In this document: positions 48,045-56,568 of the stretch, piece by piece
How the letters are laid out: each line of letters opens with the position of its first letter
Position numbering within the stretch: the stretch's first letter is position 1
Source: Variovorax soli NBRC 106424
GTDB taxonomy: Bacteria > Pseudomonadota > Gammaproteobacteria > Burkholderiales > Burkholderiaceae_C
DNA length: 64,000 bases
Direction of reading: 5' to 3'
Assembly (NCBI RefSeq): GCF_001591385.1
Contig: NZ_BCUU01000007.1
Span: forward strand, 30,400 to 94,399
The notes under the pieces: generated by a model
The model's input: only the letters and a program-made list of their open reading frames with translations
The model's database searches: none
Told to the model about the DNA's origin: nothing
Translations under genes and position numbers: made by a program

Positions 48045-48994
48045 ACATCCTCATCGTTGCCGACGCGCTCGAGCTCTTCAAGATCTACAAGGACACCACC
48101 TTCTCGATGATGCGCGAGGCCCAGCGCCGCGGCCACAAGCTGGCCGCCTGCGAGCCGCAGCACCTGGGCTGGCAGCGCGGCCGTCCGGTGACCGCCACGG
48201 TGCGCGAGGTCGCGCTCACCGGCGACAAGAACGAATGGTTTCGCGTGGAAGCCACGCGCGAAGTGCCCCTGCGCGAATACGACGCGGTGCTGATGCGCAA
48301 GGACCCGCCTTTCGACGCCGAGTACATCTACGCCACGCACCTGCTCGAGCAGGCCGAGCGCGAGGGCGCGCGCGTGGTCAACAAGCCCAGCGCGCTGCGC
48401 GACCACCCGGAAAAGCTGGCGATCATGGAGTTCGCCGAGCACACCACGCCCACGCTGGTCACGCGCGACGAGAAGGCCGTCAAGGCCTTCCATGCCGAGC
48501 ACCAGGAGATCATCCTGAAGCCGCTGGACGGCATGGGCGGCATGGGCATCTTCCGCGTGGGCGCCGACGGCCTGAACCTCGGCTCCATCATCGAGACGCT
48601 CAACAAGCACGGCACGCAGACCATCATGGTGCAGCGCTTCGTGCCCGAGATCGTCAAGGGCGACAAGCGCGTGCTGGTGATCGACGGCAAGCCGGTGCCC
48701 TACAGCCTGGCGCGCATTCCGCAGGGCAGCGAGATCCGCGGCAACCTGGCCGCGGGCGGCAAGGGCGTGGCGCAGCCCCTGGGCGAGGAAGACTGGAAGA
48801 TCGCCAACGCCATCGGCCCGGTGCTGGCGGCACGCGGCCTGCTGCTGATCGGCCTGGACGTGATCGGCGGCTCGCTCACCGAGATCAACGTGACCAGCCC
48901 GACCTGCTTCCAGGAGATCACCGAGCAGACCGGCTTCGACGTGCCGGCCATGTTCATCGATGCGCTGGAGCGGCTCGTCGCCTCGGGCCAGTAG
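48041..48994 (+). CDS. gshB: glutathione synthase
   Basis: This 317-residue ATP-grasp enzyme joins gamma-glutamylcysteine and glycine. The N-terminal ILIVADALELFKIYKDTTFS is the GshB pre-ATP-grasp domain. VLMRKDPPFDAEYIYATHLL, VNKPSALRDHPEKL, ILKPLDGMGGMGIF (glycine loop), GNLAAGGKGVAQPL and EINVTSPTCFQEI follow. Its ATG overlaps the benE stop, so benE and gshB are one transcription unit. The end converges on the TonB receptor gene with a 12-base gap and no visible terminator. Confidence 0.96.
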   Translation: MNILIVADALELFKIYKDTTFSMMREAQRRGHKLAACEPQHLGWQRGRPVTATVREVALTGDKNEWFRVEATREVPLREYDAVLMRKDPPFDAEYIYATHLLEQAEREGARVVNKPSALRDHPEKLAIMEFAEHTTPTLVTRDEKAVKAFHAEHQEIILKPLDGMGGMGIFRVGADGLNLGSIIETLNKHGTQTIMVQRFVPEIVKGDKRVLVIDGKPVPYSLARIPQGSEIRGNLAAGGKGVAQPLGEEDWKIANAIGPVLAARGLLLIGLDVIGGSLTEINVTSPTCFQEITEQTGFDVPAMFIDALERLVASGQ

Positions 48995-49006
48995 CCGCCG
49001 CGCGGC

Positions 49007-51211
49007 TCAGAAGTCCACGGTCGCGCTCAGGCTGAAGGTGCGGGGCGCGCCCATCACCAGGTAGTTGGAGCCCGGATAGCCGCCGGCCGAGGCCCAGTAC
49101 GACTTGTCGAACACATTGCTCACCTTGGCGCGCAGCGTGAGCAGGCGGCCGCTGCCGATATCCATCAGGTAGCGCGCGCCGATGTCCACGCGGTTCCATG
49201 CATCCAGCGCCTGCGTGTTGGCCGCGTCGGCGTACTGCTTGCCCGTGTAGAGCCACAGCGCGTTGACCGCCAGGCCCTGCACGCCGGGGATGTCGAATTC
49301 GCCGCCCAGGTTGAACTGGGTGTTGGGAATGCCGATCACGTCCTTGCCGTCGGTCAGCCCGCCGGCGGTGCGGCGCTGCTGCGGATCCATGAGGCTGAGG
49401 CCGCCCAACAGGCGCACGCCCTTGACCGGCTCGCCGAACACCGAGAACTCCACGCCCTGGTTGCGCTGCTCGCCGTTGGGGCCGAAGACGTTGTTCTGCA
49501 CGAAGTACTGGGGCTGCTCGATGGAGAAGGCCGCCACGCTGGCGCCGAGGGTGCCGCCGTCGTACTTCAGGCCCAGCTCTTTCTGTTTGGAGCGGAAGGG
49601 CTGGAAGACTTCGCCGGCATTGGCCACCGGGCCGCTGGCCGTGCTGGCAGGCGCGGCCTGGCCGGGAATGAGCGCCTCCATGTAGTTGCCGTACAGCGAG
49701 ACCTGCTGGTTCAGCTTGAACAAGAGGCCCGCCATCGGCGTGTTGCGCGCCGACGCGTAGCTGGTGGTGGGCGCGCCGGTGACGTAGTCGAAGCTGTCCT
49801 GCTCGATGCTCTGGCGGCGGATGCCCACGGTGGCGATCAGCCTGTCGTCGAAGAAGGAGATGGCATCGGCGACGGCCACGCTCTTGAACTTGTTGCGCAG
49901 GGTGACCTGCGGGTCGCTGAAGCTGCCCGTGGCCGGGAACAGCGCAGGCGCGGCGACGTTGACGTGGTTGTAGAGGTTGTCGCCGAAGAAGCTGGAGAAC
50001 GCGTACGCGTCGCGCTCCTTGCTGCTGTAGGTGGAGGCCGCCGTGGTGAGCGTATGGCCCACGCTGCCCGTGTTGAACTTGAACCGCACACCCGCTTCGC
50101 CGGTCGCGATCTCGTCCTTGCGCACGTTGTCGAAGCGGAAGGCGCTCGTGTCGCCGGCCGCGTTGAGCACCGTCGGATTGGCCACCGAATTCGACTCGGT
50201 GCCGCGGCGCGCGCCTGCGGCGGCCCAGGCGGTGATGTTGTCGGTGATGTCGACTTCGCCGCGCAGGGTGCCGAAGGTGTCGCGCTCCTTCGAGTAGGTC
50301 CAGGGCTGCGCCCAGTTCCTGTCCGAATCGGGCGGGGTCGGCAGCGCCATGCCCGCGGCCGGCGTCACGCTCGGGCGGCCCTGCTTGAGGTCGTGGTCCT
50401 GCCAGCCGATGTCGGCCGACAGGCGCACGTTGCGGTTGTGCCAGTCCACGCCCAGGCTCAGCGCGCTCAGCTCGCGCGATTCGTCGTCCACGCCGGTGCC
50501 GCCGTCGCGGCGCACCGCATTCAGCCGGATGCCGGTGCTCTGGTCCGGCCCGAAGCGGCGCGCGATGTCGGCGGCCAGATAGCCTTCGCCGCCGGTCTGC
50601 ACGCCGGCGCTGATGCTGGTGAGCGGATCGTTGGGCGCGCGCTTGGGCAGCAGGTTGATGGAGCCGCCGATGTTGGTGCCGCCGGGCGCCGAGCCGGTCA
50701 AGAAGGTGTTGGCGCCGCGGAAGACCTCCACGCGCTCGAAGAACTCGGAGGCGATGTACTGGCGCGGCAGCATGCCGTACAGGCCGTTGTAGACGATGTC
50801 GTCCGAGAACACCGGAAAGCCGCGCAGCACGTACAGCTCCTGGAAGTTGCCGAAGCCGCGCGCCTGGCGCACGGTCGGGTCGTTGAGCAGCACGTCGGCC
50901 ACGCTCTGCGCCTGCTGGTTCTGGATCAGCTCGTTGGTGTAGCTGGTCGACGAGAAGGGCGTGCTCATGATGTCCTGGGTGCCCAGGATGCCCACCCGAC
51001 CGCCGCGTGCCACCTGCCCGCCGGCGAAGGGCTTGGCCAGGCCCGCGGCCGATGCGTCGGCGCTGGCCTCCACCGTGATGGTGTTCAGGGTGCCGGCGGA
51101 AGCGGCTGGCGGGTTGTTGTCCTGCGCCAGCGCATGCGGGGCCGAGGCGGCGACGGCAGCGGCCAGCGCGACCGCGCGCAGGGTGAAACGGGCTGAGAAG
51201 GAGGCGGGCAA
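49007..51211 (-). CDS. TonB-dependent siderophore receptor
   Basis: This 734-residue outer-membrane receptor has a signal peptide to about residue 29 (APHALA/QDNN). The TonB-box-like region is around 42-50 (LNTITVEAS). The plug domain has QNQQAQSVADVLLNDPTVRQ, LYVLRGFPV and FERVEVFRGANTFLTG. A 22-strand barrel ends in aromatic FSLSATVDF. The family is the FhuA/FpvA-like siderophore group; the ligand is unknown. The start is TTG at 51211, and a Fur-box-like sequence lies 20-39 bases upstream. No siderophore synthesis or periplasmic uptake genes are adjacent. Confidence 0.93.
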   Translation of the reverse strand: MPASFSARFTLRAVALAAAVAASAPHALAQDNNPPAASAGTLNTITVEASADASAAGLAKPFAGGQVARGGRVGILGTQDIMSTPFSSTSYTNELIQNQQAQSVADVLLNDPTVRQARGFGNFQELYVLRGFPVFSDDIVYNGLYGMLPRQYIASEFFERVEVFRGANTFLTGSAPGGTNIGGSINLLPKRAPNDPLTSISAGVQTGGEGYLAADIARRFGPDQSTGIRLNAVRRDGGTGVDDESRELSALSLGVDWHNRNVRLSADIGWQDHDLKQGRPSVTPAAGMALPTPPDSDRNWAQPWTYSKERDTFGTLRGEVDITDNITAWAAAGARRGTESNSVANPTVLNAAGDTSAFRFDNVRKDEIATGEAGVRFKFNTGSVGHTLTTAASTYSSKERDAYAFSSFFGDNLYNHVNVAAPALFPATGSFSDPQVTLRNKFKSVAVADAISFFDDRLIATVGIRRQSIEQDSFDYVTGAPTTSYASARNTPMAGLLFKLNQQVSLYGNYMEALIPGQAAPASTASGPVANAGEVFQPFRSKQKELGLKYDGGTLGASVAAFSIEQPQYFVQNNVFGPNGEQRNQGVEFSVFGEPVKGVRLLGGLSLMDPQQRRTAGGLTDGKDVIGIPNTQFNLGGEFDIPGVQGLAVNALWLYTGKQYADAANTQALDAWNRVDIGARYLMDIGSGRLLTLRAKVSNVFDKSYWASAGGYPGSNYLVMGAPRTFSLSATVDF

Positions 51212-51230
51212 GGGAAGGCTCTGTTATTGC

Positions 51231-51250
51231 AAATGAGAACTCCTATTATT
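51231..51250 (-). promoter_or_regulatory. Fur-box-like operator of TonB receptor
   Basis: On the plus strand AAATGAGAACTCCTATTATT resembles the Fur operator (NAT-type repeats with ATGAGAA and TATTATT arms). It is an AT-rich island in GC-rich DNA, right before an iron-receptor gene. Confidence 0.6.
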
Positions 51251-51356
51251 AAGGTTTGGAGCGATCGTGGCCGCCCTTTGGTGGCAATTGGCCGCCGATC
51301 GGTGCCGATCAGGCGCGAATCTGTTGCGCGAAAGCCGCGCGTTGGACTTGGCGGGC

Positions 51357-52124
51357 TCAGCTGCGCCGCAGTTGGCCGTCCACGAACACGCGCAATTCGC
51401 CGGGGTCGAACGCGACCCAGGGCTCGTTGGTGGTGAGCGGCGCCGTGACCACCACCGCCACCCGGTCGTTCGGCGTGGTGTGGTCGGCAAAGTCGATCGA
51501 CAGGTCCTCGTCGGCCAGGTGCGCGGTCGTGAACGGGTGCCGCCGTTCCACATGCCACAGGTGGGTGGAGGCATGCGCCCACAGCGCCTGCCCGTTGGAC
51601 AACATGAAGTTGAAGGTGCCCTGGCGCGCGAAGCGCGGCGCCAGTTCCTTCAGCGTGAGCGTGAGTTCATCGACGCTGGGCACGTCGGCATGCGACTTGG
51701 CCAGCTCCTGCATGAGCCAGCAGAAGGCGTGCTCGCTGTCGGTGTTGCCCACCGGGTGAAAGTTGCCGTGCAGGCGCGGGCGGAAATCCTTCAGGTCGCC
51801 GTTGTGGGCAAACACCCAGTAGCGGCCCCACAGCTCGCGCACGAAGGGGTGGCAGTTTTGCAGGTTCACCTCGCCCTGCGTGGCCTTGCGGATGTGGGCC
51901 ACCACGTTGCGGCTGCGGATGGGGTAGCGGCGGATCAGCTCGGCCACCGGCGATTCGCAGGCCGGTTGGTGGTCCACGAAATGCCGCAGCCCGCGGTCCT
52001 CGAAGAAGGCGATGCCCCAGCCGTCGGCATGGTGGTCGGTGCGCCCGCCGCGCTGGGCGAATCCCGTGAAGCTGAAGGTCACGTCCGTCGGCGTGTTGCA
52101 GTTCATTCCGAGCAATTGGCACAT
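51357..52124 (-). CDS. class II glutamine amidotransferase (YafJ-like)
   Basis: This 255-residue stand-alone Ntn glutaminase domain begins MCQLLGMNC, so Cys2 becomes the N-terminal nucleophile after Met removal. DHHADGWGIAFF, ESPVAELIRRYPIRSRNVVA, HIRKATQGEVNLQNCHPF and FAHNGDLKDF with VGNTDSEHAFCWLM form the glutamine site. No synthase domain is attached, so the acceptor reaction is unknown. It lies 44 bases downstream of a multidrug-type exporter gene in the same direction; whether they work together is unclear. Confidence 0.9.
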   Translation of the reverse strand: MCQLLGMNCNTPTDVTFSFTGFAQRGGRTDHHADGWGIAFFEDRGLRHFVDHQPACESPVAELIRRYPIRSRNVVAHIRKATQGEVNLQNCHPFVRELWGRYWVFAHNGDLKDFRPRLHGNFHPVGNTDSEHAFCWLMQELAKSHADVPSVDELTLTLKELAPRFARQGTFNFMLSNGQALWAHASTHLWHVERRHPFTTAHLADEDLSIDFADHTTPNDRVAVVVTAPLTTNEPWVAFDPGELRVFVDGQLRRS

Positions 52125-52168
52125 CGCGCCATTAGAGCGCGAAATGGCCAGCCGAATGTCGGGTGCGG

Positions 52169-53668
52169 TCAGTGCGGCTCGGCCGGCGGCGTGTCTCGCG
52201 GCGCCGGCGCCTCGCGCAACTGCCAGGCCGCGCACACCGCCAGGGCGCAGATGCCGGCCAGCATGGCGAAGACCTCGTCGAAGGCCGCAATCCGCGCGGG
52301 GCTGGTGGCGGCGTTGGCCAGCGAATCGCCATGCGCGGCCAGCCGCCACTCCAGCACGATGGCGCACAGGCTCACGCCCGCCGCCCCGCCCAGCATGCGA
52401 ATGAAGCTGATGGCGCTGGAACCCTGGGGAATGAGCGGCTGGGCCAGCGGCCGCATCGAGCCCAGGTTGAGCGAAGGCAGGATGAAGCCCAGCCCCACCC
52501 GCCCGATCACCGCAAAAAGCACCAGCAGCCAGATGGCGCTGCCCAGCCGAAGCGTCAGCATGAGCGCGAAGGACAGGGCCAGCAGCGCCAGGCCCGTGCT
52601 CACCAGCAGCCAGGTGGGCTTGCGGTCCGCCATGCGGCCCACCCACGGAATGGTCAGCGCCAGCATGATGCCCGCCGGCAGCATGATGGTGCCCACGTGC
52701 GAGGCCGAAAGGTGCAGCCCCACCTGCATGTACACCGGCAGCAGGTAGGTGGAGCCGAACAGGGCCGTGCCGTAGATGAAGGCCACCACGCTGCCCATGG
52801 CGAACTGCCGGTAGCCGAACAGGGCCAGGTTCATGAGCGGCGCGCCCCCGCTGGCCGCCATGCGCTTTTCCCAGGCGATGAACGCAATCAGCGAAACGGC
52901 GGCGCCCGCCAGCAGCAGGCCGCTTTCCAGCGCCGTGCCGCCGCGCAGCTCGACGAGGCCGTTGAGCAGGCACAGCGTGCCCGCCGTGGCCAGCGCCAGC
53001 CCGCCCCAATCCAGCCGCGCGCCGCGCTCGGCGGTCACGCCGCCCGGCGCGGTGGTCGGCACGAACTTGTAGGCGGCCCACAGGGAGGCCAGGCAGAAAG
53101 GCACCACCATGAAGAAGATCGAACGCCAGCCGAACAGGTCCACCAGCACGCCGCCGATGCTCGGCCCCACCGCCGGCGCCAGCACCACGCCCATGCCGAA
53201 GAGGCCGCTGGCGCGCCCCTGTTCGTGCGGCTCGAAGGCGCGCAGGATGATGATGGCCGGAATGGGCTGCACCACGCCCGCCGCCAGGCCCTCGGCCACG
53301 CGCGCCAGCAGCACCAGCCAGAACTGGCTTGCCAGCCCGCCGACGATGCCGCCGACCATGAGCAGCAGCATGGTGGCCACGTAGGTCCGGCGGTAGCCGA
53401 AGCGCGCGAGCAGCCAGGGCGTCATGAGCATCGCCGCGGTGGTCGACACCATGAAGCCGGACGTGACCCACTGCGCACGGTCCTGTCCCAGGCCGAAGTA
53501 GTGGCTCATGTCCGGAATGGCCACGTTCACGATGGTCGAGGACATGATCGAGGCCATCGTTCCCACCATGACCGACAGCAGCAGGTACCAGCGGTAGCGC
53601 TCGCCGTAGCGCTCGCGCAGGCTGGGCATGGCCGGCGCTGCGGCAGGGTTGGTGTCGTCGGATTTCAT
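52169..53668 (-). CDS. DHA2-family MFS exporter
   Basis: This 499-residue 14-helix antiporter is of the EmrB/QacA type. Motif A is LLARFGYRRTYVATMLLLM, motif C is GMGVVLAPAVGPSIGGVLVD, and IVNVAIPDMSHYFG follows the first helix. IPWVGRMADRKPTWLLVS repeats the motif A pattern in the second half. A substrate cannot be inferred. No adaptor (EmrA-like) gene is next to it. The promoter faces that of the peptidase gene in a 99-base gap. Confidence 0.9.
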   Translation of the reverse strand: MKSDDTNPAAAPAMPSLRERYGERYRWYLLLSVMVGTMASIMSSTIVNVAIPDMSHYFGLGQDRAQWVTSGFMVSTTAAMLMTPWLLARFGYRRTYVATMLLLMVGGIVGGLASQFWLVLLARVAEGLAAGVVQPIPAIIILRAFEPHEQGRASGLFGMGVVLAPAVGPSIGGVLVDLFGWRSIFFMVVPFCLASLWAAYKFVPTTAPGGVTAERGARLDWGGLALATAGTLCLLNGLVELRGGTALESGLLLAGAAVSLIAFIAWEKRMAASGGAPLMNLALFGYRQFAMGSVVAFIYGTALFGSTYLLPVYMQVGLHLSASHVGTIMLPAGIMLALTIPWVGRMADRKPTWLLVSTGLALLALSFALMLTLRLGSAIWLLVLFAVIGRVGLGFILPSLNLGSMRPLAQPLIPQGSSAISFIRMLGGAAGVSLCAIVLEWRLAAHGDSLANAATSPARIAAFDEVFAMLAGICALAVCAAWQLREAPAPRDTPPAEPH

Positions 53669-53751
53669 CGGAGAAGGCAGCGCGCCGCAATGGGCGGCTC
53701 GCCCCGAGGATATCGGCCTTTGCGCCGACACGGCAGTCGCCTTGGCGCCCG

Positions 53752-53757
53752 CACAAT
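53752..53757 (+). promoter_or_regulatory. -10-like element before peptidase gene
   Basis: CACAAT ends 10 bases before the chosen ATG at 53768. Transcription starting six or seven bases downstream would give a leader of only a few bases. Confidence 0.33.
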
Positions 53758-53767
53758 GGCCGGTCAG

Positions 53768-54994
53768 ATGAAAGAACACATGCCGGACCATCCAGCTGCA
53801 GCCCCGCAATCAGGGAGTGACGTGCCTGCCGAGGCCTTGACGGCGCCCACGGTCAGCCGCGCCTACCAGTGCCAGTGCGGGCGGCCCGTGTTCCTGCGCA
53901 ACAGCCGGTGCCTGGCCTGCCAGACGCCATTGGGCTACGTGATCGAACGCCTGGGCGTGGTCCCGCTGGCGCCGGTGGCCGATTCCGAAGACTTCACCGT
54001 GTTCGGCGACGAGCGCGGGCTGCGCTATCGGCGTTGCGCCAACTTCACCAGCGCCTCGGGCTGCAACTGGATGGTGCCTGTGCCTGCAGAGACCGAGACC
54101 GTGCCCGATGCCGAAGCGCCCATGGGCCTTCTTTCGGGAATGTGCCTGGCCTGCAGCACGACGCGCACCCTGCCCGACCTGTCGGTGCCCGGCAACCCGC
54201 AGCGCTGGAACCTGCTGGAGCAGGCCAAGCGGCGCCTGCTGTCGCAGCTGCTGGCACTGGGCCTGCCCGTGACCACGCGCGTGCAGGATCCGCAGCATGG
54301 CCTGGCCTTCGACTTTCTGTCGGAGCTGCCGGGCCAGCCGGTGATGACGGGCCATGCCGGCGGCGTGATCACGCTGAACGTGGCCGAGGCGGACGACTCG
54401 GTGCGCGAACAGGTGCGGGCCCAGATGCGCGAGCCCTACCGCACCCTGCTCGGCCATTTCCGCCACGAGATCGGGCACTACTACTGGGACCTGCTGGTGG
54501 CACCGCATGACGATTGGCTGGCGGGCTTTCGCGACCTGTTCGGCGACGAGCGCGCCGACTACGCGCAGGCGCTGCAGGCGCACTACCGCAATGGCCCGCG
54601 CGCGGACTGGGCGGCGAATTTCGTCAGTTCGTATGCCGGCGCCCACCCATGGGAGGACTGGGCCGAAACCTGGGCGCACTACCTGCACATGACCGATACG
54701 GCGGACACGGCGCTGAGCTTCGGCGTGAACCCGCTCAAGGTGGAAGTCGCGCAAGAGGACCTGTTCCAGCCCGAAGACCTGTGGCGCAGCGATGATCCGC
54801 AGGCCGCGCAGTTCCTGGAATTTCTCAACGGCTGGGTGCGGCTGACGCACGTGCTCAACGAGTTCTCGCGCAGCATGGGGCAGCCGGACAACTATCCTTT
54901 TGCGCTGCCTCATTCGGTGGTGCGCAAGCTGCAGTTCATCCACCAGCTGGTGGCGCAGCAGCGCGAGGGCTCAAGCCATCTCGAAGGCCGGTAG
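53768..54994 (+). CDS. putative zinc-binding metallopeptidase
   Basis: This 408-residue protein has an N-terminal zinc ribbon (CQC at 35-37 and CLAC at 48-51) and further cysteine pairs at 90, 99 and near 126-129. The metalloprotease motif HEIGHYYW is at 233-240, followed by a downstream Glu-rich segment (DWAETWAHYLHM) that may supply the third metal ligand. This fits the putative zinc-peptidase family often annotated as Peptidase_Mx. The substrate is unknown. An in-frame ATG at 53756 is also possible. The last 24 bases overlap the opposite-strand phosphofructokinase gene. Confidence 0.85.
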   Translation: MKEHMPDHPAAAPQSGSDVPAEALTAPTVSRAYQCQCGRPVFLRNSRCLACQTPLGYVIERLGVVPLAPVADSEDFTVFGDERGLRYRRCANFTSASGCNWMVPVPAETETVPDAEAPMGLLSGMCLACSTTRTLPDLSVPGNPQRWNLLEQAKRRLLSQLLALGLPVTTRVQDPQHGLAFDFLSELPGQPVMTGHAGGVITLNVAEADDSVREQVRAQMREPYRTLLGHFRHEIGHYYWDLLVAPHDDWLAGFRDLFGDERADYAQALQAHYRNGPRADWAANFVSSYAGAHPWEDWAETWAHYLHMTDTADTALSFGVNPLKVEVAQEDLFQPEDLWRSDDPQAAQFLEFLNGWVRLTHVLNEFSRSMGQPDNYPFALPHSVVRKLQFIHQLVAQQREGSSHLEGR

Positions 54995-56242
54995 CTTCTT
55001 TTCCACGGACTGCAGCCTGAGCGTGGCATACACCGGCATGCCGTTGCGATAGGCGGGGTAGTCCTCGCCCTCGATCAGCGGCAGCAGGTAGCGGCGGCAG
55101 GCATCGGTGATGCCGTAGCCGTCGGCCGAGATGAACTCGCGCGGCATCTTCTTCTCGGTGTTGGCCACCTGGTCCAGTGGCGCGGTGCCGATGCGCCAGG
55201 CATAGGGCGCATCGGACGTGCGCTCGATGCAGGGCATGACGGCGTTGTGGCCCGAGAGCGCCAGCTCCACCGCGCGCTCGCCCAGGGCATAGGCCTGCTC
55301 CACATCGGTGGCCGAGGCGATGTGCCGCGCCGAGCGCTGCAGGTAGTCGGCCACGGCCCAGTGGAACTTGTGGTCCAGCGCTTCCTTCACCATCTGCGCC
55401 ACCACCGGCGCCGCGCCGCCGAGCTGCGCATGCCCGAAGGCGTCGCGCGAGCCCTGCTCGGCCAGGAAGCGGCCGTCGGCGTAGTGGCAACCTTCGGACA
55501 CGACGACGGTGCAGTAGCCGTGGTGCTTCACCAGGGCATCGACGCGGGCGAGAAAGCCGGCCTGGTCGAACTCGATCTCCGGAAACAGCACCACCACCGG
55601 AATCCCGTGGTCCGCCGCCAGCGCGCCGGCCGCGGCGATCCAGCCCGCATGCCGGCCCATCACCTCCAGCACGAACACCTTGGTGGAGCTGGCGGCCATG
55701 GAGCGCACGTCGAACGATGCTTCGAGGGTGGACACCGCCACGTACTTGGCCACCGAGCCGAAGCCCGGGCAGCAGTCGGTCAGCGGCAGGTCGTTGTCGA
55801 TGGTCTTGGGCACGTGGATGGCTTGCAGCGGGTAGCCCATGGCCTGCGACAGCTGGCTCATCTTGAAGCAGGTGTCGGCCGAGTCGCCGCCGCCGTTGTA
55901 GAAGAAGTAGCCGATGCCGTGCGCCTTGAACACCTCGATGAGCCGCTCGTACTCGCGCCGGTTCTTCTCCAGCGACTTGAGCTTGTAGCGGCATGAGCCG
56001 AAGGCGCCCGCCGGCGTGCTGCGCAGCGCGGCAATCGCTTCGTCGCTTTCCTGGCCGGTGTCGATCAGGTCCTCGGCCAGCGCGCCCAGGATGCCGTTGC
56101 GACCGGCGTAGAGCTTGCCGATGCGATCCGGGTGCCGGCGCGCGGCCTGGATCACGCCGCAGGCCGAGGCATTGATGACCGAGGTCACCCCGCCCGACTG
56201 GGCATAGAAGGCATTGGTGATTCGCGTCGTGTCGTTGCTCAT
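54971..56242 (-). CDS. pfp: 6-phosphofructokinase, probably PPi-dependent
   Basis: This 423-residue PFK-family enzyme shows AFYAQSGGVTSVINASACGV and NGGGDSADTC at 116-125 in the phosphate-donor site. PKTIDNDLPLTDCCPGFGS at 145 follows, where Lys after Pro marks PPi-linked enzymes, and EVMGRHAGWIAAAGAL also appears. ATP-type enzymes have GGDGS; here the second aspartate position is D and the first is G. PPi use is likely but not certain. It overlaps the cysteine-rich small gene by four bases and the peptidase gene by 24 bases tail to tail. Confidence 0.88.
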   Translation of the reverse strand: MSNDTTRITNAFYAQSGGVTSVINASACGVIQAARRHPDRIGKLYAGRNGILGALAEDLIDTGQESDEAIAALRSTPAGAFGSCRYKLKSLEKNRREYERLIEVFKAHGIGYFFYNGGGDSADTCFKMSQLSQAMGYPLQAIHVPKTIDNDLPLTDCCPGFGSVAKYVAVSTLEASFDVRSMAASSTKVFVLEVMGRHAGWIAAAGALAADHGIPVVVLFPEIEFDQAGFLARVDALVKHHGYCTVVVSEGCHYADGRFLAEQGSRDAFGHAQLGGAAPVVAQMVKEALDHKFHWAVADYLQRSARHIASATDVEQAYALGERAVELALSGHNAVMPCIERTSDAPYAWRIGTAPLDQVANTEKKMPREFISADGYGITDACRRYLLPLIEGEDYPAYRNGMPVYATLRLQSVEKKLPAFEMA

Positions 56243-56502
56243 GGCATGTGCTCCCGGGTGTCTTCCAGCAACTGGACCATGCACGCAGCGCAGACGCAAG
56301 CCAGGCCGCGTGCGCTGTCGGGAAGGCGCCGCTGCAGCGCCTGGGCGGCAGCAGCGTCCATTGGCGGCTTGTCCATGCACCAGCAGGGCGGCTGCGCCTG
56401 GCCGGTGGCGCGTTCCAGCTCGACCGCGCAGCGGTTGTCGGCGCCGCACAGCGGGCAGCGGGTGGTGTCGATGGCTGCAGGCGCCGCGTTCATCCGGGCC
56501 AT
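56239..56502 (-). CDS. cysteine-rich CWC-type small protein
   Basis: This protein has about 87 residues, with a TTRCPLCGADNRCAVE segment, then PPCWCMD, and a C-terminal CVCAACM. The CPxCG, CWC and CxCxxC pattern matches the small cysteine-rich CWC family, likely a metal-binding protein of unknown role. The start is uncertain: in-frame ATGs exist at 56535, 56508, 56502 and 56493. I chose 56502 as a plausible compromise. Its stop overlaps the phosphofructokinase start (ATGA), so the two are translationally coupled. Confidence 0.75.
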   Translation of the reverse strand: MARMNAAPAAIDTTRCPLCGADNRCAVELERATGQAQPPCWCMDKPPMDAAAAQALQRRLPDSARGLACVCAACMVQLLEDTREHMP

Positions 56503-56568
56503 TGTCATGCAGCGTGGCGCCGGCCGCTGCTTCAAATCGTCATCGAGGCGCGGCGCGCCGCGGGCCCC

